Shown: piece after piece, positions 24,620-35,000 of the stretch
How positions within the stretch are numbered: position 1 is the first letter of the stretch
Layout: each line of letters opens with the position of its first letter
Assembly: GCF_002999135.1 (NCBI RefSeq)
Contig: NZ_CP027229.1
Coordinates: 1,632,001-1,696,000, forward strand
From: Capnocytophaga sp. oral taxon 878
Lineage (GTDB): Bacteria; Bacteroidota; Bacteroidia; Flavobacteriales; Flavobacteriaceae
Direction: 5' to 3'
Length of the DNA stretch: 64,000 nt
Notes under the pieces: model-generated
Databases searched by the model: none
Told to the model about the DNA's origin: nothing
The model's input: only the letters and a program-made list of their open reading frames with translations
Made by a program: the position numbers and the translations under genes

Positions 24620-27600
24620 ATGAAAAGGAAAATTAAGTTTATGAAGAATATCATTACAATAGGATTGTTAATAGGCTGTTTTTTGTTTGGGAAAGCACAG
24701 AACGAAGCAGACAAATGGCTAAAAGCAGTATCGGAACAACAAGGGATTACTATTGAATGGCAAGAGCGCCCTACTTCGTTGACAAAAGAGGGTGTTAAGA
24801 GTTTTGTAGGTTATTACAAAGGGAAGTTTGTAGCTTCCCTTTCCGTAGGAAAAACTGTTTCAGGACATTTTAATTACCAAGATGTCTCTTATGAAGTTAC
24901 AGATAATAAAGGTGAATTAGTTTTTATTAAAAATGAAGAAGGTGTATGTGGCAATCAAGATAAAGAACCTCATAAGCATAGCAATCACGCAAGACCGGTT
25001 TTAGCTGCTGAAGAAATCCAACCAGAAATTGCTAATACCCAACTACTAAGGGTGTACAGATTGGCTATGCATATTCCTTACAGCACATTTAGTAAAGAGC
25101 ATTTTGGTAATAAGATAGAAAAAGTAAGAACCTTTTGGGCGGATACTGAAGTCTTCCTTAACGAAATGTATTTGCGCGATTTGGGAGTGCGTTTTGAGGT
25201 AGTGAATGATGAACGTCTTATTATTAAAGATGAAAACCAAGAAACCTTTGCAAGCACTCGTAATGCTAGTTATGTAAAAGATAATTCTACTATCGTTATT
25301 AATAAACTTATAGGAGAGAACAGCTATGATGTGGGTATCTCTCTCGTATTTACTTCTTCTCAAAAAAGTGGCATCAGGGGATTGGCTTATCTTGAAGGGG
25401 TTTACCAATCTAATACCAAAGGAGATGCAGTAGCTGTACTTACTAAGCAGGTGATAGCCCACGAGATAGGACACTTATTCGGAGGTAGGCACACTTTTGG
25501 TAGTCATAAAGGCTCGACTGCCTATGATAGTGAAAAAACAGAACTTGGTAGCGGTACTTCGGTGATGAGCTATGGTAATCCTCGTGATTTTTTCTCGTTA
25601 TCGAGCATAGAGCGCATACGCAAACGATTGACACAAGTACCCGCAAAAACCCAAGATAAGACTTTTGCTACTCAAGCTCCACGTATAGACCGGAGCAAGC
25701 TGAAAAGTCATTATACGATTCCGAAAGGTACTTTTTTTCAGTTTTATATCCCTGCTACTGACCCAGATAGCAACGTCTTACTATATACTGTAAATCAGCA
25801 CGATGTACGACTGGGGGCAGAGACTCCTATAACACAATATGCTATTTATAAGCCTGCTATTGCCAACCCTGTTACTATTAAAACAGAGTATCACGAAAAT
25901 TCTGGAAATACAGTAGCTAATAGCGGTTTAGCTCATCAGACTATAGGTACTTTTACCTTTTGGTTGGGGGTAAGTGATGCACAACCTCAGCAAGCTGCCG
26001 ATTATATAGTGCAATATGATTTGGTAGAAACAAAGGTTACTGTAAAAGAGGGGACTCCTTTTGAAATTACCACTACCCCTAAAAACAAATACAAAGGTGG
26101 TGAGAAAATCTCGCTGCAATGGAATGTTGATGCTGCTATTTTTGCAGGTACAAAGGTGCGTGTGTTGCTGTCAGATGATTTAGGGAAAACGTTTAAGCAT
26201 ATTGTTTTAGCAGAAACGGCTAATGATGGTGCTGAAGAGATTACTTTGCCTAATATCAATACTTCAAAGGCAGTGCTAAAAGTAGAGGTAATAGAAGGGG
26301 TAGCGTTTGCTCTTACTAATTATCACCCTAAAAATGGAGGTTTTACTATCGAAAAAGATAACTCTTTGCCATCTGAACCATTAGTATGGGTAACTCTTCC
26401 TCAAAACCTTACTGTGGAGTGTGCTAAGGCTATACCAGCAATAGTAAGTCCTACAACTAAAGGAGGGTGCGCTACTGTTATGATTACTTATGATGAGAAG
26501 AAAGTGAATGAGGTATGCCTTAATAACTTTACTTTGGAGCGTACTTTTATTGCTTCTGACGGATGTACTACTCTTACTCATACTCAAATTATTAAGGTAG
26601 AAGATAAAACTCCTCCTACTTTTGTAGGTAACTTACCGCAAGATATTACAATTGAGGAAGGTACACCTACTCCTACCCTATCGGTTCTTACAGCTGCTGA
26701 TAACTGCGGGGTGATAAGTGTTAGCTCTTCAACTCAGGAGGTAAAAAACAATGGTAAGGTAAGTAAGCTAATTTATAAATGGGTAGCTACTGATAGTTGT
26801 GGAAATAACTCTATACATATACAAACTATTAACATCCACCCTAAACCTATTTTGCCCCCTCTTTCTTGGGCAACTTTGCCTAGTAATATAACTATAGATT
26901 GTGCTAAGGATATACCTACAGTAGTAAACCCTTCTACACAAGGTGGCTGTGCTACAGTTATGATTACTTATAATGAAAAGAAAGTAAATGAAGTATGCCT
27001 TAATAACTTTACTTTAGAGCGTACTTTTATTGCTTCTGACGGATGTACTACTTTGACTCATACACAAAACATTAAAGTGGAAGATAAAATGCCTCCTACT
27101 TTTGTAGGTAGCTTACCACAAGATATTACAATTGAAGAAGGTACTCCTACACCTACCCTACTGGTACTTACTGCTACTGATAACTGTGGGATAGCAAGTG
27201 TTAGCTCTTCAACTCAGGAGGTAAAAAACAATGGTAAGGTAAGTAAGCTAATTTATAAATGGGTAGCTACAGATAATTGTGGAAATAGCTCTATATATAC
27301 ACAAACTATTAACATTCACCCTAAACCTATTTTTTCTCCTCTTTCTTGGTCAACTTTACCTACTAATATAACTATAGATTGTACTAAGGATATACCTGCA
27401 GTGGTAAGTCCTAGCACTCAAGGTGGATGCGCTACTATTGTGATAACTTATAATGAAAAGAAAGTAAATGAAGTATGCCTTAATAACTTTACTTTGGAAC
27501 GTACTTTCATTGCTTCTGACGGATGTACAACTTTGACTCATTCACAAAATATTAAAGTGGAAGATAAAACACCTCCTACTTTTGTAGGTAGCTTACCACA

Positions 27601-28135
27601 AGATATTACAATTGAAGAGGGAAAAGCTATTCCTTTGCAAATAAGTATTACTGTGGAAGACACTTGTGAGGGACAACCTAAAGTTACTCGATCTGATAAA
27701 AAAGAATATACTATTGAAGGTAAGTTATCTAAAATTACCTACTTTTGGGTAGCTCGTGATATATGTGGAAATGAAAGGGTTCATACCCAAACCATTATCA
27801 TTACACCAAAAACAATAGCACCTCCTACTAATCCTACAAAAAAAGAAGTAATAATTTACAATGCTATTTCTACTGAAAATGGCTCTGACAACTATTTCAA
27901 GGTAGAAAATACTGATGAAGGCAAACCTATTAGCTTACTTGTATTTGACGAAATGGGACTTAAAGTATATGAAAACAACCTTTATGGTGATAAAAACGAC
28001 TATTTTAGAGGGTTTGCAAATGTAAAAGGCTTCATAAATCATAACAAACGATTGGTGGGAACGTATTTTTATATAGTTACTTACTATAGTAACGGACAAC
28101 TGCAAGTAAAAAAAGGATTTTTATATGTAAAATAA
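24620..28135 (+). CDS. Secreted reprolysin-like metalloprotease with HYR-type repeats and T9SS type-B C-terminal domain
   Basis: 1171 residues. Signal peptide (about 1-26), a propeptide-like region, then a zinc metalloprotease of the metzincin type: HEIGHLFGGRH with the active-site Glu at about residue 281, and a Met-turn in SVMSYGNP about 30 residues later. A beta domain follows, then three Cys-containing repeats of about 160 residues (26.38-27.82 kb) of HYR/Ig-like type (VEDKTPPTFVG, DSCGNNS). The last 95 residues match the gliding-motility-type (type B) sorting domain: NAISTENGSDNYFKVEN, then VFDEMG and GTYFYIVTYY. This marks it for the type IX secretion system and the cell surface. Upstream of ruvA and sprA. 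Confidence 0.88.
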   Translation: MKRKIKFMKNIITIGLLIGCFLFGKAQNEADKWLKAVSEQQGITIEWQERPTSLTKEGVKSFVGYYKGKFVASLSVGKTVSGHFNYQDVSYEVTDNKGELVFIKNEEGVCGNQDKEPHKHSNHARPVLAAEEIQPEIANTQLLRVYRLAMHIPYSTFSKEHFGNKIEKVRTFWADTEVFLNEMYLRDLGVRFEVVNDERLIIKDENQETFASTRNASYVKDNSTIVINKLIGENSYDVGISLVFTSSQKSGIRGLAYLEGVYQSNTKGDAVAVLTKQVIAHEIGHLFGGRHTFGSHKGSTAYDSEKTELGSGTSVMSYGNPRDFFSLSSIERIRKRLTQVPAKTQDKTFATQAPRIDRSKLKSHYTIPKGTFFQFYIPATDPDSNVLLYTVNQHDVRLGAETPITQYAIYKPAIANPVTIKTEYHENSGNTVANSGLAHQTIGTFTFWLGVSDAQPQQAADYIVQYDLVETKVTVKEGTPFEITTTPKNKYKGGEKISLQWNVDAAIFAGTKVRVLLSDDLGKTFKHIVLAETANDGAEEITLPNINTSKAVLKVEVIEGVAFALTNYHPKNGGFTIEKDNSLPSEPLVWVTLPQNLTVECAKAIPAIVSPTTKGGCATVMITYDEKKVNEVCLNNFTLERTFIASDGCTTLTHTQIIKVEDKTPPTFVGNLPQDITIEEGTPTPTLSVLTAADNCGVISVSSSTQEVKNNGKVSKLIYKWVATDSCGNNSIHIQTINIHPKPILPPLSWATLPSNITIDCAKDIPTVVNPSTQGGCATVMITYNEKKVNEVCLNNFTLERTFIASDGCTTLTHTQNIKVEDKMPPTFVGSLPQDITIEEGTPTPTLLVLTATDNCGIASVSSSTQEVKNNGKVSKLIYKWVATDNCGNSSIYTQTINIHPKPIFSPLSWSTLPTNITIDCTKDIPAVVSPSTQGGCATIVITYNEKKVNEVCLNNFTLERTFIASDGCTTLTHSQNIKVEDKTPPTFVGSLPQDITIEEGKAIPLQISITVEDTCEGQPKVTRSDKKEYTIEGKLSKITYFWVARDICGNERVHTQTIIITPKTIAPPTNPTKKEVIIYNAISTENGSDNYFKVENTDEGKPISLLVFDEMGLKVYENNLYGDKNDYFRGFANVKGFINHNKRLVGTYFYIVTYYSNGQLQVKKGFLYVK
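26382..27820 (+). repeat. Three tandem about 480-bp repeats in the metalloprotease gene
   Basis: Repeat units begin near 26385, 26868 and 27348. The first two are full length and very similar in DNA and protein. The third matches in its first half and diverges in the second. Each encodes a pair of Ig/HYR-like modules with conserved cysteines (GGCATVMITY, NEVCLNNFTL, SDGCTTLTH). Confidence 0.88.
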
Positions 28136-28145
28136 AAGAATTATT

Positions 28146-28733
28146 ATGATTACTCATTTACAAGGAAAACTAGTAGAGAAAAAACCTACTTATGTAGTGA
28201 TTGACTGCCAAGGTGTAGGGTATTTTGTTAATATTAGTCTGAATACCTATTCTGCTTTGCCGGAGGAAGAAACTATCAAACTCTATACTTATTTGCAAAT
28301 TAAAGAAGATGCTCATACATTATATGGCTTTATTAGTAAAGCTGAACGTGAGGTATTTGTCTTATTACTTTCTGTTTCAGGTGTGGGAGCAAATACAGCA
28401 CGTACTATGCTCTCAGCACTTACCGCAACTCAAATACGTAGTGCTATTATAAATAGTGAAGTAGCTATCATCCAGGCTGTAAAGGGTATTGGAACTAAAA
28501 CATCTCAAAGAATTGTGCTTGACCTGAAAGACAAGATGATGAAACTACAAGACTTTGTTGATGAACCTATCAGTATAATGAGTAGTCATAAAGAGGAAGC
28601 TCTTGCCGCCTTAGAAGTACTTGGCTTTGTTCGGAAGCAAGCTGAAAAAATAATTGACAAAATTATTAAAACTACTTCTACAGAGTTTCCTGTAGAAGAA
28701 CTCATCAAACAAGCCCTTAAAATGATGACTTAA
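28146..28733 (+). CDS. ruvA: Holliday junction branch migration protein RuvA
   Basis: 195 residues. RuvA binds four-way DNA junctions and loads the RuvB motor. The N-terminal OB fold (MITHLQGKLVEKKPTYVVIDCQGVGYFVNI), the helix-hairpin-helix region (VSGVGANTARTML and VKGIGTKTSQRIVLDLKDK) and the C-terminal RuvB-binding domain (EEALAALEVLGF) are all present. It starts 10 bp after the protease gene. ruvB lies 16 kb away on the same strand. Confidence 0.96.
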   Translation: MITHLQGKLVEKKPTYVVIDCQGVGYFVNISLNTYSALPEEETIKLYTYLQIKEDAHTLYGFISKAEREVFVLLLSVSGVGANTARTMLSALTATQIRSAIINSEVAIIQAVKGIGTKTSQRIVLDLKDKMMKLQDFVDEPISIMSSHKEEALAALEVLGFVRKQAEKIIDKIIKTTSTEFPVEELIKQALKMMT

Positions 28734-29041
28734 AAAAAATTTATGAATTGAAATACTCAGGTCAAATATATCTAAAATTTTTATTATACTTATCTTGGAG
28801 GAAGATATTGGACGCTAAGTAAGAAAGTATTCAAGCTGACTCAACTTAAGTATGTAAGGCATAGTATCTAAAAAAACACCTAATTTTTTTTGTTTTTATA
28901 TCATTAACAAAAAATTTTAACTATACATTCTTCAATTACTCTCTTTTTGTAAGTAATTTTGTATGTTTACTGTAATTTAAAAAATATTTGTAACTTTGCA
29001 CCAAATTATTACATTACCTATAATGTATCATACTTATTAAT
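28734..29041 (+). other. AT-rich intergenic region upstream of sprA
   Basis: 308 bp. Apart from the -7 box at 28991-28998 I see no gene, repeat or RNA structure. The T-rich stretch around 28880-28990 could contain A/T-tract promoter upstream elements. Confidence 0.5.
28991..28998 (+). promoter_or_regulatory. Probable -7 box of sprA
   Basis: TAACTTTG, 43 bp before the ATG. No TTG at the expected spacing. Confidence 0.6.
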
Positions 29042-32000
29042 ATGAGGCAATACTTACCCCTTCTTATACTACTCTTTTCTAGTATTTTAACTACTCAAGC
29101 TCAAGTAACTCCTACCATTCAAAGTACTCAAACAGAAACTATTGTACGTAATGGTATTGGACAGATAGGGTTGGCACAACCTGAATCAATAGTTCATAAG
29201 TACACTTATAACCCTACCTTAGACAGGTACGTATATACCGAGAAATTAGGTAAATACGATCTTGCTACACCTCTATTTCTGACTGTTGAAGAATATGAGA
29301 AACTAGTGTTGCGTGATCGTTCAAAAGCTTACTATAAAGATAAACTTGATGCTCTTGGTGACACTCAAAGTGATACTACTGAAAAGAAAAAGGCACGTCG
29401 GGATCTACTACCTGACCTATATGTAAATTCTGATTTCTTCGAGAGTATTTTTGGAGGACGCAATATAGAGTTTACTCCCACTGGAAGTGTAGGAGTTGAT
29501 TTGGGATTGCGTTACAGCCGTAATGATAACCCTGTTGTAAGTCCTCGTTACCGTAGTTCATTGGGGTTAGATTTTGAACAACGAATTAGCTTAGGACTTA
29601 CCGGTAAGATAGGTACTCGAGTAAACCTTAATGCTCAGTATGACACTCAAGCTTCCTTTGATTTTCAAAATGTATTCAAGTTAGAATATGCTCCTGATGA
29701 AGATGATATAGTACAAAAAATAGAATTAGGAAACATCTCAATGCCTATTTCTAATTCACTTATTACAGGCTCACAAAGCCTTTTTGGTGTAAAAACAGAA
29801 CTTAAGTTTGGACGTACTACTATCACAGGAGTATTTTCTGAACAAAAATCGGAGCGGAAAACTGTAAGTGCTCAAGGAGGTGGTACTATTACTGAATTTG
29901 AATTTTCAGCCCTTGATTACGACGAAAACCGCAACTTCTTTTTAGCTCAATTCTTCCGAGACAACTATGATCGCGCTTTAGAAAATTACCCATTTATCAA
30001 TAGTAAAGTACAAATTACCCGCTTAGAGGTTTGGGTTACCAATCGTAATAGCCGTATGGGGAACATTCGTAATATTTTAGCTTTACAAGATTTAGGGGAG
30101 CCTCGAATGGAAAACACTCGCTTGAGTGATAAAGCCGGGGCAGGATTTTTCAATGGCACTACCAATAATATGCCTTCTAACCGAGCTAATAAATACGATC
30201 CTACAGGGGTAGGAACCACCTCATCTGGTACTACTAACACAGTACTTACTTCGGCAATTCGTGATGTAGCCACTGTACAACAAGGTTTTGGTACTAATAG
30301 TTCATACGTGAGTCAGGGGTATGACTATGCTGTTATTGAGAATGCTCGAAAATTAGAAGAAGGTGTTGATTATAAAGTAGACACCAAGCTCGGTTTTATC
30401 TCACTAAATACGGCCCTAAGTGCTGATGAAGTATTAGCTGTAGCTTATCAATATACCTATGGTAGCCAAGTCTATCAAGTAGGAGAGTTTGCTAATGATG
30501 GTATCTCGGCTACTACCTACAATAATAGTTTTTATGGAGGTAACAATGCTATAACTAACAACCTTTTGGTGTTGAAAATGCTTAAAAGTAACCGTCTGAA
30601 TGTAAATGATCCTATTTGGGACTTAATGATGAAAAACGTTTATTCAGTAGGCTCTGCACGCCTTTCAGCAGATGATTTCCGTATGAATATCTACTATTCT
30701 AACCCCTCTCCTATTAATTACATTGAAAAGGTAGATAATACAGGATGGCCTTCAGGGTTGGAAGATCGCATTCTGCTCAACCTCTTTAATTTTGACCGCC
30801 TTAATAAATATAACGACCCACAACCAGGAGGTGATGGTTTTTTTGATTATCTACCTGGTATTACTATTGATGAACAATATGGAAAAATCTTCTTTACTAA
30901 AGTAGAGCCTTTTGGAAAATTCTTACATACAACCTTAGGAGGTGGTACTTACAAAGATCCCGCTACTTATAACAATAATCAAAAGAAATACGTATACAAC
31001 TCACTCTACCGAAATACAAAAACTCAAGCTCAAATGGATGGCGATAAAAACAAGTTTGTAATGAAAGGCCGTTACAAAGCTTCTAGCCGTAGAGGTATTT
31101 CATTAGGAGCTTTTAATGTGCCAAGAGGTTCAGTAACTGTTAGTGCCGGAGGGCGTATATTGGTAGAAGGTCTTGATTATTTAGTGGATTACCAATCAGG
31201 TACAGTTGAGATTATCAATCCAAGTGTTGAAGCAAGTAATCTACCGATACAAGTATCATTGGAGAATAACCTTATTTTTGGTGGACAAACAACACGTTTT
31301 ATGGGAGTAAATGTAGAACATAAATTCAGTGATAAATTTATTATAAATGGAGCTGTTGTAAATTTACGTGAACGCCCTTTTACTCAAAAAACAAGTTATG
31401 GACAGGAGAGTGTGAATAATACTATTTTTGGTGTTGGTGCTTCATATTCTACTGAACTACCTTTTCTTACCCGCTGGGTGAATCGTATTCCAACTATAAA
31501 AAGTGATGCCCCTTCGAACTTATCAGTACGAGGTGAATTTGCCTATCTTATGGCAGGTACTCCTAAAGCAGATGATTTTGATGGAGAAACAACTGTATAT
31601 TTAGATGACTTTGAAGCTTCACAAGCTACTATTGATATGCGCTCTCCTTTAGCTTGGAAATTAGCTAGTACTCCATTAGAGTTTGGCCAAGGAAGTGGTA
31701 CTTCTTCTCGTACCCTTTACGGTAATGACCCCACTGACAACAATAACTTACGTAACGGTTATGGACGTGCTAAAATGGCATGGTATACAATCGATCCAGT
31801 GTTTTATTCGACTCAAAAACCATCGGATGTAGGTTCTAATGAAATTTCTAAGAATAGTACACGTCGTATCTTCATTGAAGAAATTTTTCCTCAACAACAA
31901 TTAGCTCAAGGACAATCACTTGTACAAAGTACCTTAGATTTAGCTTATTACCCTAATGTAAAAGGTCCTTATAATAATAGCCCTTCTTTTAATACTGAAA

Positions 32001-35000
32001 ATAAATGGGCAGGTATTATGCGTAGTATGAGCTATTCTGACTTTCAAGAAAGTAATATTGAGTTCTTGCAATTTTGGGTAATGGATCCATACTATTCGGG
32101 TGAATATAGTGGTACTGGTGAGTTAGTTTTTAACTTAGGGAATATCTCAGAAGATGTACTTAAAGACGGGCGGAAACAATACGAAAATGGCTTACCGGGA
32201 CTTTCATCTACAGCTAGTACTAATCAAACAACTTGGGGTAAAGTACCTGCTGCTCAATCATTAGTATATGCTTTTGATGAGAGTTCGGATAACCGCAACT
32301 TACAAGATATAGGACTTGATGGTATGAGCGATGCTGATGAACGCAATATTTACACTAACAATCTTAGCGTTTCACCTAATGACCCAGCTATGGATAACTA
32401 TGAATACTTCTTAGCACGCAGCGGAGGTATTTTAAATCGTTATTACAACTACAACGGGACTCAAGGTAACTCGCCTATAAGTACAAGTGATAATAACCGA
32501 GGCTCCACTACCCTACCTGATATTGAAGATATCAATGGTGATTATACAATGAATACTACTAATAATTACTTGGAGTATCGTGTTCGTATACACCCTAATA
32601 TCAGTACTGCTGATCCTTATGTAAATGATATTCGTAATGTATCAGTTGAGGCACCTAATGGGCAGCAAGTAGCTACCCGCTGGATACAGTTTAAAATACC
32701 TATTGCTAATGGAGCTTTATGGCGTGAAGGCTATAAATTCCCTGTGGGTACTGTTACCGATACCAAAGACCAGATAAGTATCATTAACTCAATGACACAT
32801 ATGCGTATGTACCTAACAGGATTCCCTCAAGAAATGCTGTTACGTTTTGGTACACTTGATCTTATCCGTGGTGACTGGCGTTACTATAACTACCCTCTTA
32901 ATAACATCGTAGGAACAAGTTCTAATACCACAGTTGAAATCAACTCAGTAAACCTTATTGAGAATGAAAACCGCCAACCTATACCTTATCGTATGCCTCC
33001 AGGAGTAAATCGGGAGCGTATTAATACTAATAATACTTTAGTGGAACAAAATGAGCAAGCCTTATCATATATAGTGCGTAACTTAAGAGATAAAGATAGT
33101 CGTGCTGTGTACAAAGCTTTGCGTTTTGACCTGCGACAATACAAGTATATTAAAATGTTTGTACACGCTGAAGCCTATAAAAACAATGCTTTGAACGATA
33201 ACCAAGCTGTAGCTTTTATTAGAGTAGGTACAGACTTTAATGAGAATTACTATCAGGTGGAAATACCTTTACAAGTAACTCCTGCTGGTACCTCTGCTGA
33301 CTATTTGATTTGGCCTAAAGTTAATGAGCTAAGCATTCCAATGGAGGTACTTACCAAACTTAAGGCTATTAAACTTCGTAGCTCAGACCCTTTAAATGAA
33401 GAGAGTTATTACGATGAGAATTTCAACCTGATAACTAACCCAAATAATACCCCTCATCAACAGGGGCAAAATCGTTATGCTATTAAAGGAAATCCTTCCT
33501 TAGGTAGTGTACGTGCTATAATGTTAGGTATTAAAAATGCATCGGGGCATGACCTTAGTGGAGAATTCTGGTTTAACGAGCTACGTGTGGCTGAGTTAGA
33601 AAATCATGGTGGTTGGGCTGCAGTAGGCTCTTTAGATGCTAATGCTTCTGAACTATTGAACATCTCGGCTACAGGACGTATGCACACTGTAGGTTTTGGA
33701 GCTGTAGACCAAGCTCCTAACCAACGTGCTTTGGAAAGTACACAAGAATACGATGTGATGATGAACATCAATGCAGGCAAATTGTTACCTCCAAAATGGA
33801 ATGTGCAAATACCTGTAGGCTTAAATCACTCACAAAAACGTTCTACCCCTGAATATGACCCTGTATATCAAGATATCAAACTTGATAACCGACTTGGCGT
33901 AGCCCAAACAGCACAAGAACGTGAAACTATTCGGGAACAGGCTGAAGACTACACCCTAAGGCGTGGTATTAACCTCATTGGGGTGAAGAAGAATCTTTCG
34001 GAAGGGCAGAAAAACAGAATTTACAATATTGAAAACTTTACTTTTAACTATGCTTATAACGAAAAAAGCCATAGAGATTATGAATTAAAGTATGAAGATG
34101 AGCAGCAAGTACGTGCTGGCTTTATGTATAACTATACTTTTAAACCTGCTACAGTAGAGCCTTTTAAAAAGATAACTAAATTCTCGGGTAAGCGCTATTG
34201 GCAATGGCTTAGTGACCTAAACTTAAACATCTTGCCTACTAGCATTATGTTCACTACTGACTTAAATAGAACCTTTACTAAACAGCTGTTCCGTGATGTA
34301 CATTTTGAAGGAGTAAATACAAGTCAGCAAAAAGCTTTGCCAGAGCTGCAACAGCGTAATTACCTAATGAACTACCAATATGCTATTAACTATAACCTTA
34401 CCAAGTCATTGCGCTTGAATTTCAATGCTACTAATAACAGTATCATACGTAACTACTATGTGTATGATGCTAATGGAGATATTGCTGGCGTACAAAAAGA
34501 TGTAAACCTATGGACTGACTTTTGGGATTTAGGTACTCCTGATCACTTTTTCTCTAAATTCCAACTAAATTATGACTTGCCATTTAACAAGTTCCCTTAC
34601 TTTGAGTTTATCCGTGCTAATTACACCTATTCTGGAGATTTTGATTACCAACGAGGCTCACAAACCCTCTTGCAGTTAGCACACCAAGATATTAACACAC
34701 TGCAAAATGGTAATACTCATAACCTTACTGCTAACTTTACTTTCGACCAGCTGTATCGTTATTTGGGTGTGAAACCTACCCCTCGTGGTGAGAAAACAAG
34801 TATAGCTAAATCTATTGCTACTATGCTTAAAACAGCAGCTGTGAACTACTCGGTTACTAATGCACGTACCTTGCCAGGTTATACCCAACGGATAGGTTTC
34901 TTGGGCACCCTTAAACCTTCATTTGGCTTTATGTTTGGTGACCAAACCGATTTGCGTTATGAAATGGCAAAACGTGGACAGCTTACTGAATTTGCTGATT

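Noticed and set aside
28734..29041. A riboswitch or small RNA before sprA
   Set aside because: No stable hairpins or known consensus were found in this AT-rich stretch.
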